A stretch of DNA of 64,000 nt from Bin5 sp965208965 (GTDB lineage Bacteria; Chloroflexota; Anaerolineae; Caldilineales; Caldilineaceae), in contig OZ242384.1 in the NCBI GenBank assembly GCA_965208965.1, positions 930,001 to 994,000 of the forward strand. The letters are read 5' to 3'. Of the stretch, positions 33,727 to 46,154 are shown in pieces. Position numbers and translations under genes: made by a program. Below the pieces are notes generated by a model. That model saw nothing but the letters and a program-made list of their open reading frames with translations. It searched no databases and had not been told where the DNA came from. Within the stretch, counting starts at the first letter, position 1; the number at the start of each line of letters is the position of its first letter.

Positions 33727-35772
33727 TTATCCGAAACCACCGCCTCCGCCGCCTCCGCCCCCACCGCCGAAGCCGCCGCCACCGGAGAAACCGCCGCCGC
33801 CGCTCCAGCCGCCGCCGGATGTGGAGGAGCTGCTGGGCCGGCTGGTCATGGTGGCGCTGGTGTTGGTGAGCATCGCGCCAAGGCCGGCGCTCATGCCGGC
33901 CAGACCCGTGCCGAGCCCACGGCTGGCGTCGCCCAGGCCACCGCCGAGCCCGCCGCCCGCAGGGGACCCGGAAGACGCCCCCGGTGTTTCGCCGCCGAGG
34001 GCCCCGTCGCCAGCCGGTCGCAGCGGCCGTCCAACGGGACCGGGCCCGTAGTACCAACGGCGGTATGGGCCATACATGGTCGGGTCTGGGATGTACCAGC
34101 CGGGCGCGGGCGCGTCAACGGCCTCAAATTTGCGAATGTACTGGGAATCCACGCCAAAGGCGATAGCATAGGGCAGCCAGCGATCCCATAGCTCCTTCTG
34201 CTCTTCGAGGTCGCTGTAGCGGTCGATATCGCGCAGGTAGCTTTTGAATGCCTGCCAGCGTGCGGCCAGCTCGGCGCCAAGGTCGGTTTTGCGGGGCATG
34301 AAGCGGGAGAGCAGCAGGAAGCCGAGGGCGGTTGCCGAAAGCCCAATGCCCGGCAGAACGGCGGCGCCGGTGAGGCCGCTGAAGAGAGTCCACAGCCCCA
34401 GGCCAGCCAACCCCGCCAAGACAAGCAGACACACACCCAGGCAACCGTACTGGTTGCGCACTTTTTCCGGGCTGCGGTCAAAAAAGCCCTGCGCGGTCAC
34501 ATCAGCATAGAGCGCTCTTTTGAGCGCCGGCAACTCGCTGTGAAATCTATTCTTCAGATCCGAAAGTCTGACTTCTCCCTTGAGCTCAAAGAGGCTATCC
34601 AGCAGGAGTTGCTCGAAGGAGGAGACGGGCAGGTTCCGGTTTTCGTAACGGTAGATGAAGTCGCGGGCAACCATGAGACTGCCCGTCTTTTCTTCGGTGA
34701 TGCTGATGACTTTGCGCTGCGCGAGGTCGACAAGGGTGGCGATGATGTCCTGCATATCGGCCTGCTCGTCGAGTAGGGTACCGACGACGCCGGGGGCCAG
34801 GTCGTCGGGCGGTTCGGGCAGATACTCGGCGACCATATCGACCGGTTTGTCGCGACCGAGACGGTACCAGAGCAGGTATAGCGCGGCCGGCCCTCCCAGA
34901 AGGAAGAGGAGGCCAAGCGCGCCGAACAGGAGTGTGAGAACCGGCGCCCAACGCTCACGAAAGCGTATTTCCGCTTCACGCGCGGCTGTTTCGGCATCGG
35001 CCCTAATCTGCCACGGCTGCGGTTCCCCGGCCACCACGCCGGGCGTGAACTCGACGCGCACTTCGAACGCCTGACCGGGGGCCAGGCTGCTGTCGATCAC
35101 GTAGGCAATTTCCCGCCCGCTCTCCAGACGTGAAGCCGAAGCCGTGCCGCGGGCATCTTGCCAGGCTGCGCCGCTGTTCGTATACGCGGCCCACTCATGA
35201 ATCGCGGCGGGCGACACGACATTCACCCGCCCGGCCTGCACGGGAAAGCTGCGGTCGCCGTAGATTGCTTGCCACCAGAGCTGGTCACCGCCCTCATAGT
35301 AGCGCAGGCCGCCGTGTACGGTATAGGCAAGGGTATAGATTTCGCTCTGGTTGGCGGTGGGCGGGAAATACCAGTAAACGACGTAACGGGGGCCCTGATC
35401 AGCAACGGTGAAGGTAAAGGGCTCTTTGCCGCTGTTCGCGAGTCGATAGCGGTTGCCGCTGCCGTCGGTCAGGGTCCAGTTATCGATGGAATCGATATAC
35501 CGTGTGGGGATTTCGCGAAAGCCGAAGGTGAAGGCGCCGCGTGTAAAGCGGATGGTCTGGTACTCTGTCACTTCAAACGCGCCATCTTTGCGGATGATGA
35601 TATCGACGTCGAAGCGATCCCAGAGCAGGGACTTTTCCTGCGCGGAGGCGGGGTAAGCATGCAGGATCAAGAGGACGCCGAGAAGAACGGCGGCGCCGGT
35701 CAGCAGCCGTGCAGAGAGGCGGGCTGATATTGTCATGATCGCCAGGCCGACGCTGCGGCCGCCAGCGCGCAT
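33727..35772 (-). CDS. DUF2207 membrane protein with Gly-rich tail (copy 1)
   Basis: A 681-residue protein from ATG 35772, with AAGGAG upstream. A signal segment (LLTGAAVLLGVLLILHAYPASAQ region) precedes an extracellular beta-rich DUF2207 domain of about residues 30-260 with SLLWDRFDVDIIIRKDG and VYWYFPPTANQSE. A membrane helix near 285-310, a cytoplasmic helical region (DLAQRKVISITEEKTGSL), two further helices near 440-490 and a C-terminal tail follow. The tail is Ser/Thr then almost pure Gly/Phe (GGFSGGGGFGGGGG). Function is unknown. It is a close paralogue of the gene upstream at 35881-37995. Confidence 0.85.
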   Translation of the reverse strand: MRAGGRSVGLAIMTISARLSARLLTGAAVLLGVLLILHAYPASAQEKSLLWDRFDVDIIIRKDGAFEVTEYQTIRFTRGAFTFGFREIPTRYIDSIDNWTLTDGSGNRYRLANSGKEPFTFTVADQGPRYVVYWYFPPTANQSEIYTLAYTVHGGLRYYEGGDQLWWQAIYGDRSFPVQAGRVNVVSPAAIHEWAAYTNSGAAWQDARGTASASRLESGREIAYVIDSSLAPGQAFEVRVEFTPGVVAGEPQPWQIRADAETAAREAEIRFRERWAPVLTLLFGALGLLFLLGGPAALYLLWYRLGRDKPVDMVAEYLPEPPDDLAPGVVGTLLDEQADMQDIIATLVDLAQRKVISITEEKTGSLMVARDFIYRYENRNLPVSSFEQLLLDSLFELKGEVRLSDLKNRFHSELPALKRALYADVTAQGFFDRSPEKVRNQYGCLGVCLLVLAGLAGLGLWTLFSGLTGAAVLPGIGLSATALGFLLLSRFMPRKTDLGAELAARWQAFKSYLRDIDRYSDLEEQKELWDRWLPYAIAFGVDSQYIRKFEAVDAPAPGWYIPDPTMYGPYRRWYYGPGPVGRPLRPAGDGALGGETPGASSGSPAGGGLGGGLGDASRGLGTGLAGMSAGLGAMLTNTSATMTSRPSSSSTSGGGWSGGGGFSGGGGFGGGGGGGGGGGFG

Positions 35773-35880
35773 GGTTGGCTCCTTATTGCTTGCGAGGATT
35801 CGCTGACTCAACCGGTACGAGAGCATTCAGGTTGCTACATCTATGACGTTCAACTTGCAGAGAGAAGGCGCATTCCGATT

Positions 35881-37995
35881 CTATCCGAAGCCGCCCCCAC
35901 CTCCACCGCCTCCGCCACCGCCTCCGCCACCACCGAAGCCGCCACCGCCGGAGAAACCTCCACCAAAGCTGCCGCCAGAATATCCCCCTCTGCTCCAGCC
36001 GTCACCGCCTGTGTAGGTGCTGCTGGGCCGACTGGTCATGTTAGCGCTGGTACTGGTCAGCATGGTGCCGAGGCCGACGCTCAAGCCCGACAGACTGCTG
36101 CCCAGCCCGCCGCTGACAGCGCTCAGGCTTCTGCCCATGCCCCCGTCGAGCCCGCCGCGCCCCGGGGACCCGGAGGGCAAACCGGGCATTCCGCCGCCAA
36201 CGTGCGCGCTGACGACAACCGTTCCAGGCGACTGGGCGGGTGAACCGGTCCCATAGTATGCGCTTCGGTATGGTCCGTACAGTTTCGGGGAGGGAATATA
36301 CCAGCCGGGCGCGGGCGCTTTAACCTCTTCAAATTTGCGGATGTACTGTTTATCCAGGCCAAAGGCGATGGCATAGGGCAGCCAGCGATCCCACAGCTCT
36401 TTCTTTTCTTCGAGGTCGCTGTAGCGGTCGATATCGCGCAGGTAGCGTTTGAACGCCTGCCAGTGTGCGGCCAGAAGGGAGCCGTGGGCGGTTTTGCGGG
36501 GCATGAAACGTGAGAGCAGCAGGAAGCCGAATGCGGTCACTGCAAGGCCGATGCCGGGCAGCGCGGCGGCGCCGGTCAGACCGCCGAACATAGTATAGAG
36601 TCCCCTGCCAGCCAACCCTGCGAGCACGAACAGAATTATACCGAGGACAGCGTACTGCTTGCGCACTTTATCGGGGCTGCGGGCAAAGAAGCCCTGCGCA
36701 ATCACTTCGCTGTATAGCGCGCGTTTGAGGGCCGGCACCTCCCTGTGAAACCTGTGTCTCAAGTCGGAAAGCCGGGCATCACTCCTGCCATTGAAGAGGC
36801 TGTCCAGCAAATGTTGCTCAAAGGAGGAGACGGGCAGCTTCCGGTTTTCGTAGCGGTAGATAAAGTCGCGCGCAGACCGGGATTTGCCTGTATTGTCTTC
36901 AGTGATGCTGACGACCTTGCGCTGCGCGAGGTCGACAAGCGTGGCGATGATGTCCTGCATATCGGCCTGCTCGTCCAGAAGGGTGCCGACGACGCCGGGA
37001 GCCAGGTTGCCGGGCGGCTCGGGCAGGTAGTCGGCGACCATATCGACCGGTTTGTCGCGGCCGAGACGGTACCAGAGCAGGTAGAGCGCGGCCGGTCCGC
37101 CGAGTAGGAAGAGCAGGCCTAGAGCGCCGAGCAGGAGCGTAAGAATCGGGCCCCAGCGGGCGCGGAAGCGCATTTCCGCCTCGCGCGCGGCTGCTTCGGC
37201 ATCGGCCCTCATCTGCCACGGCTGGGGTTCGCCGGCGACGACGCCGGGGGTAAACTCGACGCGCACTTCGAACGGCTGACCGGGGGCCAGCTCGCTGTCG
37301 ATCACATAGGCAATCTCGCGCCCGCTTTCCAAAAGTGAAGCCGAGGCGATCTCGCGGGCGTCTTGCCAGGCTCCTCCCCTGTACGTGTACGCGGCCCACT
37401 CATGAATTGCGGCCGGCGCCACGACATTCACCCGGCCTGCCTGCACGGGGAAGCTGCGGTCGCCGTAGATCGCCTTCCACCAGAGCTGGTCGCCGCCCTC
37501 ATAGTAGCGCAGGCCGCCGCGCACAGTATAGCCAAGGCTAAACGTCTCGCTCTGGTTGGCAGTGGGGGGGAAATACCAGTAGATGATGTAACGTGATGCC
37601 CTTTCGGTGACGGTAAGTGTATATGGCTCTTTGCCGTAGCTTGCATAGCGATAGCTGTTGCCGCTGGCGTCTGTCAGGGTCCAGCCGTCAAGGGAGTTGA
37701 AATTCCTTTTGGGGATGTCGCGATAGCCGTAGGTGAAGGTACCGCTCGTAAAGCGGATGGTCTGATGCTCGGTCACTTCAAACGTGCTGTCTTTGCGGAT
37801 GATGATATCGACGTCGAAGCGATCCCAGAGCAGGGACTTTCCCTGGGCAGAGGCGGGGCGGGCTTGCAGGATCAGGAGGACGCCGAGAAGCAGTGCGGCG
37901 CCGGTCAGCAGGCGTGCAGAGGGGCCGGACCGTTTTCGGGAAGCGTGTGGACGCCTCCGCGTGTGTCGGGGCGGAATCTTCAAGTGTGGCATCAT
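35881..37995 (-). CDS. DUF2207 membrane protein with Gly-rich tail (copy 2)
   Basis: A 704-residue protein from ATG 37995 (a second ATG follows at once at 37992); a longer frame to 38121 has no ribosome site. Domain order equals that of copy 1: basic N-terminus, signal segment with PASAQ, an extracellular DUF2207 domain (SLLWDRFDVDIIIRKDSTF), one helix near 305, a helical cytoplasmic region, two more helices near 460-510 and a tail ending in a long Gly run with scattered Phe. The two copies are collinear along their whole length, so they arose by tandem duplication. The start codon differs in context, and only copy 2 has the Arg/His/Lys-rich N-terminus. Confidence 0.85.
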   Translation of the reverse strand: MMPHLKIPPRHTRRRPHASRKRSGPSARLLTGAALLLGVLLILQARPASAQGKSLLWDRFDVDIIIRKDSTFEVTEHQTIRFTSGTFTYGYRDIPKRNFNSLDGWTLTDASGNSYRYASYGKEPYTLTVTERASRYIIYWYFPPTANQSETFSLGYTVRGGLRYYEGGDQLWWKAIYGDRSFPVQAGRVNVVAPAAIHEWAAYTYRGGAWQDAREIASASLLESGREIAYVIDSELAPGQPFEVRVEFTPGVVAGEPQPWQMRADAEAAAREAEMRFRARWGPILTLLLGALGLLFLLGGPAALYLLWYRLGRDKPVDMVADYLPEPPGNLAPGVVGTLLDEQADMQDIIATLVDLAQRKVVSITEDNTGKSRSARDFIYRYENRKLPVSSFEQHLLDSLFNGRSDARLSDLRHRFHREVPALKRALYSEVIAQGFFARSPDKVRKQYAVLGIILFVLAGLAGRGLYTMFGGLTGAAALPGIGLAVTAFGFLLLSRFMPRKTAHGSLLAAHWQAFKRYLRDIDRYSDLEEKKELWDRWLPYAIAFGLDKQYIRKFEEVKAPAPGWYIPSPKLYGPYRSAYYGTGSPAQSPGTVVVSAHVGGGMPGLPSGSPGRGGLDGGMGRSLSAVSGGLGSSLSGLSVGLGTMLTSTSANMTSRPSSTYTGGDGWSRGGYSGGSFGGGFSGGGGFGGGGGGGGGGGGGGGFG

Positions 37996-38171
37996 TGACC
38001 CTTTGTGGTGCAGCTGTGGGGCTGAGAACAGCCTTTCCTGACACGGACTCAGGGGTATGCCCTCAGTGTTGCACAGCGGCGCCTGACATACCTGACATTC
38101 TACCAACTCTTTAGCTGACAATTCAATCGGTCCGTCTTCTGCACAGTTTGCCAGGCAGGGCCTCTGTCCGG

Positions 38172-39185
38172 CTACACGACCTGATTTTGGAGTTCGGTCT
38201 CGCCGCGCCAGAGCCGGTCCAGGTTTTCGAGCAGGATGTCGATCAGGTTTTCTTCGTACATGCGGGTTTCACCGCCGGTGTGCGGGGTGATGAGGACGTT
38301 TTCGAGGCCCCAGAAGGGGGAATCCTGGGGGAGAGGCTCTTCCCAGAAGTGATCGATGCCGGCGCCGGCGATAGCGCCGGACTGGAGGGCCGTGAGCATG
38401 GCGGGTTCGTCAACGCAGCCGCCGCGGGCGACGTTGATCAGGTAGGCGCTCTCTTTCATCTGTGCGAAGGCTTCGGCGTCTATCACGTTCTCTGTATCCG
38501 GCGTCAGCGGGCAGGTGAGGGCAACGAAGTCGGCCTGGGGGAGGAGCGCGGGCAGCTCTTCCGGCAGGTGGACGGCAGCGGCGGTGCCGGCGGCGGTGGC
38601 CGGGTTGCGTTTTGTGGCGAGGACGCGCATATCGAAGGCCTTGGCCAGTTTCGCCAGGCGCGAGCCGATTTTGCCCAGGCCGATGATCAGCAGGGTTTTG
38701 CCCCCCAGTTCATCTTCGCGCAGCGTGAGGTCGCCGATCATGCCGCGCCAGGCGCGGTTCTGCTGGCGGTCGCGGCCGGTGTGAATGTGGCGGGTGAAGG
38801 CGAGGATGAGGGCCATGGCGTGTTCGCTGACGGCGTTGCTGTTGACCCCGCTGGCGGTGGCCAGGCGAATGCCGCGTTGCCGCAGTGCGTCGAGGTCGAA
38901 CTGGTCGACGCCGGCGCCGATCGACTGGATGAAACGCAGGCGGGGCGCGACGTCAAGGAGGTCGTTCTGCCAGAACCCGGAGACGAGAAGGACATCGGCT
39001 TCGGACAGGCGGGCGGCGAGGTCCTCGGGGGTCCAGGCCTGGAAGTGCCGGATGCGCTGCTGCCCGGCAGAGGCGCTGCTGCCCAGACCCGCTTGACGAC
39101 GGGCAAAGATTGTTTCCAGTTGATAGGCCACGTGGGCAAAGCAGATGGTCAGGTCTTCCGGCGCAGGGAAGGGTTGGGGCGTCAT
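38172..39185 (-). CDS. D-isomer-specific 2-hydroxyacid dehydrogenase
   Basis: A 337-residue NAD(P)-dependent enzyme from ATG 39185 with GGAG 8 nt upstream. The nucleotide-binding motif LLIIGLGKIGSRLA is near residue 145, the catalytic Arg lies in NVARGGCVDE near 230, Glu in the DHFWEEPLP region and His in VLITPHTGGET near 285. It interconverts a 2-hydroxy acid and a 2-keto acid; the closest family marks are to the glyoxylate/hydroxypyruvate or phosphoglycerate-like branch, without certainty. It stands alone, divergent from the amidohydrolase at 39408. Confidence 0.92.
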   Translation of the reverse strand: MTPQPFPAPEDLTICFAHVAYQLETIFARRQAGLGSSASAGQQRIRHFQAWTPEDLAARLSEADVLLVSGFWQNDLLDVAPRLRFIQSIGAGVDQFDLDALRQRGIRLATASGVNSNAVSEHAMALILAFTRHIHTGRDRQQNRAWRGMIGDLTLREDELGGKTLLIIGLGKIGSRLAKLAKAFDMRVLATKRNPATAAGTAAAVHLPEELPALLPQADFVALTCPLTPDTENVIDAEAFAQMKESAYLINVARGGCVDEPAMLTALQSGAIAGAGIDHFWEEPLPQDSPFWGLENVLITPHTGGETRMYEENLIDILLENLDRLWRGETELQNQVV

Positions 39186-39407
39186 AGGGTTGCTCCGTTG
39201 CGGGTGCATAGCGGGCTGGTTGCGGCGTGACAGTCAGGCATTGTATAGCACGGGTGCGCGCGATCGTGCAACGCGGCGGGGTGTTGGTCCGGAATGGGGT
39301 GCTTGACGCCGGGCGGGATCGCAGATAGGGTATAGATCCCTTGCACACGTCCTAATGGGGGCGCGGCAGCGAAGGCAATCCTCAACCAATCAAACCGGAG
39401 GCCCAAA

Positions 39408-40154
39408 ATGAGTCAGTTTGTCGCCGATTTCGAATCCTACTGGACGGATGAATTTGACGGCAAGCCGTACGGTACGGCCGGTCTGCTTGCCAATGCGGAC
39501 GAGGCCGACATCGACGTGAGCGTCGTGTTCCAGGGCAGTGTGCCGGACGATCCGCGTCCCGGGAACGCGGAGATGATGGAAGCGGTCGCGGGCGAGCCGC
39601 GCATTCTGCCCGGCTGCCTGGTCAACCCGACGATGGGGCCGGACGCGCTGGAGGACCTGGAGAACTGTGTGCGGCGGGGGGCGCGCACGGTGAAGCTGAT
39701 GGCGGCCGGACACCGTTACCGCCTGGACAGCGCCGCGGTCGACCCGGTGATGGACCTGGCGCGCTCGCTGGGCATCACTGCCACGATCCACTCCGGCTCT
39801 CATTTGAGCGGCTGTGCGCCGGAATACATCGCCCACATCGCCAGGAACCATCCCGAGGTGACGATCATCATGGACCACATGGGCTATCGCGAGTGGGTGA
39901 GGTCGGCGGTGCAGGCGGCGCAGGAGAATGCCAACATCTATCTGGGCACGACGCTGATCGCTGCGGCCGAGCCGTTTACGATTTCAGGGATTGTGCTGAG
40001 CGGTGAGTTGGGGGCGGACCGGATCGTTTTCGGCTCGAATGCGCCGGGAGGGATCGCGACGCATGGGGTCAACGGGATCCGGATGGCCGGTTTCTCGGAG
40101 CGGGATGAGGCGCTGGTTCTGGGAGAGAATATGCGCGCCATCTACGATCTGTAA
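39408..40154 (+). CDS. Amidohydrolase-2 family TIM-barrel hydrolase
   Basis: A 248-residue protein matching the amidohydrolase 2 (PF04909) fold. Conserved positions include VNPTMGPDALEDLENCV near residue 75, ARTVKLMAAGHRYRLD near 95 with the Lys, TIHSGSH near 125, IIMDHMGYR near 155 and FGSNAPGG near 215. The N-terminal metal-binding HxH of the longer members is missing because the protein begins at about strand two; members of this shorter type exist but the missing metal site makes the activity uncertain. Transcription stops at a two-way terminator shared with dcd. Confidence 0.82.
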   Translation: MSQFVADFESYWTDEFDGKPYGTAGLLANADEADIDVSVVFQGSVPDDPRPGNAEMMEAVAGEPRILPGCLVNPTMGPDALEDLENCVRRGARTVKLMAAGHRYRLDSAAVDPVMDLARSLGITATIHSGSHLSGCAPEYIAHIARNHPEVTIIMDHMGYREWVRSAVQAAQENANIYLGTTLIAAAEPFTISGIVLSGELGADRIVFGSNAPGGIATHGVNGIRMAGFSERDEALVLGENMRAIYDL

Positions 40155-40157
40155 GGC

Positions 40158-40201
40158 AGTGAGATCGGAGAGAGAATAGGGTTGTTTTCTCCCTCCTCAC
40201 T
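40158..40201. terminator. Bidirectional terminator-like hairpin between amidohydrolase and dcd
   Basis: AGTGAG and CTCACT, with GGAGAGAGAA and TTCTCCCTCC inside, form an imperfect long stem. It lies in the 64-bp gap between two convergent genes and has T-rich and A-rich flanks. Confidence 0.6.
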
Positions 40202-40218
40202 CCTCTTTACTCTCTTCT

Positions 40219-40779
40219 CTACAAACGGGGCAGGGTGATGCCGGACTGTTTCTGGTATTTGCCGTTGCGGTCGGCGTAGGAGACGTCGGGCGCTTCGCCT
40301 TCGAAGAAGAGGACCTGGGCGATGCCTTCACCGGCGTAGATGCGGGCCGGGAGGGGCGTGGTGTTGCTGATCTCGATGGTGACGTAGCCCTCCCACTCGG
40401 GTTCGAAGGGGGTGACGTTGACGATGATGCCGCAGCGGGCGTAGGTGGATTTGCCGACGCAGATGGCGAGCACGTTGCGCGGGATGCGGAAGTACTCGAT
40501 GGTGCGGGCGAGGGCGAAGCTGTTGGGCGGGATGATGCAGTCGTCGCCGTGGTAGGACTGCAGGGCCTGTTCGTCGATCGCCTTGGGGTCGATGACGGTG
40601 AGCTCGCCGGTGGCGGGGGTGAAGATGCGGAAGTCTTTGGCTACGCGGATGTCGTAACCGAAGCTGCTGAGGCCGTAGGAGATCATGCCGTCGCGTCTTT
40701 GGCGGTCTTCGAACGGTTCGATCATGCCGTAGTCTTTGGCTTGCTGGCGGATCCAGTGGTCGGGTTTGATTGAATGCAT
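40219..40779 (-). CDS. dcd: dCTP deaminase
   Basis: A 186-residue enzyme of normal length. Family marks are SSFGYDIRVAKDFRIF near residue 35, PPNSFALARTIEYFRIPRN near 85, GKSTYARCGIIVNVTPFEP near 110 and the closing GKYQKQSGITLPRL. It converts dCTP to dUTP, feeding dTMP synthesis; the bifunctional dCTP deaminase/dUTPase form cannot be excluded. It is convergent with the amidohydrolase gene and lies 116 nt after the transporter gene at 40896-41594. Confidence 0.95.
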   Translation of the reverse strand: MHSIKPDHWIRQQAKDYGMIEPFEDRQRRDGMISYGLSSFGYDIRVAKDFRIFTPATGELTVIDPKAIDEQALQSYHGDDCIIPPNSFALARTIEYFRIPRNVLAICVGKSTYARCGIIVNVTPFEPEWEGYVTIEISNTTPLPARIYAGEGIAQVLFFEGEAPDVSYADRNGKYQKQSGITLPRL

Positions 40780-40895
40780 GTTCAGAAGCTCTGCGATTGT
40801 TGGGGCGCGGCGGCTGGGATGAGTAGCAGGCAGTCCGGTGGCCCAATCCAGTATACCATGTGCGCGAAATTGTACGTCTTTGTTGCGGGCAGGAG

Positions 40896-41594
40896 CTATT
40901 CATCTGCTTCTCGCGCCCAGTTTCGGTCCGGGGTCAGGTAGATCAGGGGCATACTGACCAAGGTTACCCCATATTTCACCAAAAGATTGAAGACGAAGAT
41001 CTCCATGGCGACGGCCCAGGAGTCGACTAGCTGCGCGCCGAGGAAGGCGATAGGCGAGAAGGCGATGAGGACGAAGAGCAGGTTGTCGATGGGGACGCTG
41101 ACGGAGTTGCTGACGAGGACGCGCAGCCACTGATAACGGGTGGTGACGCGGCTGACGAAGAGGTGGTAGATCTCGGTGTCGACCAACTCACTGACCAGCT
41201 CGGCGATGATGGAGGCGCAGACGATGCGCCAGAGAGGGGCGAAGATGGCGCTGAACTCGGCGCCGCCGAAGGAGTTGGGGTCGCTGGGGATGGATGCCGA
41301 CCACATCAGATAGAGCACCATTCCCAGGTTGATGACCGCGGCGGCGACGATGAGCACCTGGGCGTTGCGCTTGCCAAGCGTCTTGTGGACGAGGTCGCGC
41401 AGCGTAAAGGTTACGGGGTAGACGAAGGTGCCCATGTCGACGGCGAGGCCGGCCACGACGCCGATCTTTAGGCTGGCGATGTCGGCCATCATCTGGGCGG
41501 CGATGTATGCGGCCACGACAACCACCGCCACTTTAGACAGCACGGACGCGCCTTGATGGAGGCGCGTTTGTTTTGGTGAGGCGCGATCTGACAC
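40896..41594 (-). CDS. VUT-family transporter, probable queuosine precursor transporter (YhhQ-like)
   Basis: A 232-residue membrane protein with about six hydrophobic helices, the first at residues 22-40. Family marks are GTFVYPVTFTLRDLVHKTLGK near residue 55 and AELVSELVDTEIYHLF near 133, followed by YQWLRVLVSNSVSVPIDNLL. Proteins of this family import preQ1 or preQ0 for queuosine-tRNA; the branch cannot be fixed by eye. No preQ1 riboswitch was recognised upstream. It precedes dcd in the same direction. Confidence 0.87.
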   Translation of the reverse strand: MSDRASPKQTRLHQGASVLSKVAVVVVAAYIAAQMMADIASLKIGVVAGLAVDMGTFVYPVTFTLRDLVHKTLGKRNAQVLIVAAAVINLGMVLYLMWSASIPSDPNSFGGAEFSAIFAPLWRIVCASIIAELVSELVDTEIYHLFVSRVTTRYQWLRVLVSNSVSVPIDNLLFVLIAFSPIAFLGAQLVDSWAVAMEIFVFNLLVKYGVTLVSMPLIYLTPDRNWAREADE

Positions 41595-41762
41595 GTTACA
41601 ATCTCCCTATGTTTTGGTAAGGCGGGGACTTCGACCGCCGACTATGCTGCCGCTACCTTTCATACAGTCGGAAGGGCGGGTAGAGGCAAGCACCTATTTT
41701 AGCACGCAGCTGCGCTATCGACAGGATGGGGCGGCCAAAAGGGGAACCCAAGGGTCCAAGCC

Positions 41763-45170
<3,408 letters not shown>

Positions 45171-45317
45171 TCCCCTGGTATTCGAAAGCTTGCCGTCGGG
45201 CCACTGCTGTCCAATTTTTTTTTGGCAGAAACAGGCGGCGCGGCGGCAGGCGAGAGACCGCAGCAGGTCCGCGGCGCAGTCCAACCCCGCACCACACTTT
45301 CCACGACGGAGAATATC

Positions 45318-45800
45318 ATGGCCCCAACGGAACAGAGACGGAAGAGCGTCTACCTGGCGAACCCATACGGTTTTTCAGCCCAGCAGCGGGAGCTGCTGCT
45401 GCCGCCGCTGATCGAGGCTGTGGCGGCGCTGGGGCTGGATGTGTGGGAGCCGTTTGCGCGTTCGGGAGGGAAGATTGACAGGACGAAGCCGGGTTGGGCG
45501 TATGACGTCGGTCAGCTTTGCTGCCAGGATGTACGGGAGGCGGACGCCATCTTTGCCGTGGTCAACGGTGTGCCGCCGGACGAGGGCGTGATGATCGAAA
45601 TGGGAATGGCGATCGCTCTGGGCAAGCCGACGTTTCTGTTTCGGGACGATTTCCGAAGTGTTGCCGATACGGAGGAGTATCCGCTGAACCTGATGCTGTT
45701 CACGGGGATGCCGCAGGAGGCGTGGGAGCGGTACTATTACAGGTCGGTGGAGGAGATTGGGGCGCCGGAGAAAGCGCTGGCGCGGTGGGCGAGGGAGTGA
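45318..45800 (+). CDS. Nucleoside 2-deoxyribosyltransferase
   Basis: A 160-residue enzyme from ATG 45318; an open frame from 45222 has no start with a ribosome site. The N-terminus has VYLANPYGFS near residue 11, then ADAIFAVVNG near 75 and the catalytic Glu in DEGVMIEMGMAIALGKP near 92. The family transfers 2-deoxyribose between bases in nucleotide salvage and is close in length to other short members. It could cooperate with dcd in deoxynucleotide economy. The gene is followed by the promoter region of the lysine/methionine operon. Confidence 0.9.
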   Translation: MAPTEQRRKSVYLANPYGFSAQQRELLLPPLIEAVAALGLDVWEPFARSGGKIDRTKPGWAYDVGQLCCQDVREADAIFAVVNGVPPDEGVMIEMGMAIALGKPTFLFRDDFRSVADTEEYPLNLMLFTGMPQEAWERYYYRSVEEIGAPEKALARWARE

Positions 45801-45853
45801 GTCGCCCAAGATCCCCTATCGGGGTCAGAGCCCCGAATCTGCGTGCCTCTTGT

Positions 45854-45882
45854 TTGACATTTCCGATGATTATTTGTTACCT
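45854..45882 (+). promoter_or_regulatory. Upstream weaker promoter-like copy before the SAM riboswitch
   Basis: TTGACA (45854-45859), a 17-nt spacer and TTACCT (45877-45882). It repeats the TTTGACAT...TGTTAC pattern of the stronger promoter 40 bp downstream. Confidence 0.4.
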
Positions 45883-45893
45883 GTCCGCGAAAT

Positions 45894-45922
45894 TTGACAT
45901 CCCCCACGGCCTCTGTTACATT
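45894..45922 (+). promoter_or_regulatory. Sigma-70 promoter of the lysC operon
   Basis: TTGACA (45894-45899), a 17-nt spacer and TACATT (45917-45922), placing the start near 45930, about 20 nt before the riboswitch. Confidence 0.85.
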
Positions 45923-45949
45923 TTCCCGCATTACAGTTGAATAGCTGAA

Positions 45950-46070
45950 CTCTTATCCAGAGAGGCGGAGGGACCGGCCCTGTGAAGCCTCGGCAACCCG
46001 GTAGCGGAAGACGGAAGGTCTTCTGTGACGTAGGTGCCAATTCCGGCAGATATATTCTGGAAGATGAGAG
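45950..46070 (+). ncRNA. SAM-I (S-box) riboswitch
   Basis: The basal stem P1 forms from CTCTTATC (45950-45957) and GATGAGAG (46063-46070). Inside it the conserved cores AGAGAGGCGGAGGGACCGGC, GAAGCCTCGGCAACC and GGTGCCAATTCC are in the S-box order. GATGAGAGG could instead pair with CCTCTCGTC of the terminator as an antiterminator. S-adenosylmethionine binding should favour the terminator, shutting off lysC-hom-asd. Confidence 0.96.
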
Positions 46071-46085
46071 GCAGTAGAATAGTCG

Positions 46086-46121
46086 GCTACCTCTCGTCTT
46101 GACGGCGCGAGGTATTTTTTT
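46086..46121 (+). terminator. Riboswitch-controlled terminator
   Basis: TACCTCTCG and CGCGAGGTA (one mismatch) flank a 9-nt loop, followed by seven Ts (46115-46121). The left arm overlaps the antiterminator partner of the riboswitch. Confidence 0.88.
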
Positions 46122-46154
46122 ACTTTTTCTCCTTGTAGAGCGAGTTGAACGCGT

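Noticed and set aside
45217..45225. T9 run after carB as a terminator
   Set aside because: No GC-rich stem directly precedes it; only weak pairings are possible, so it is not called as a terminator.
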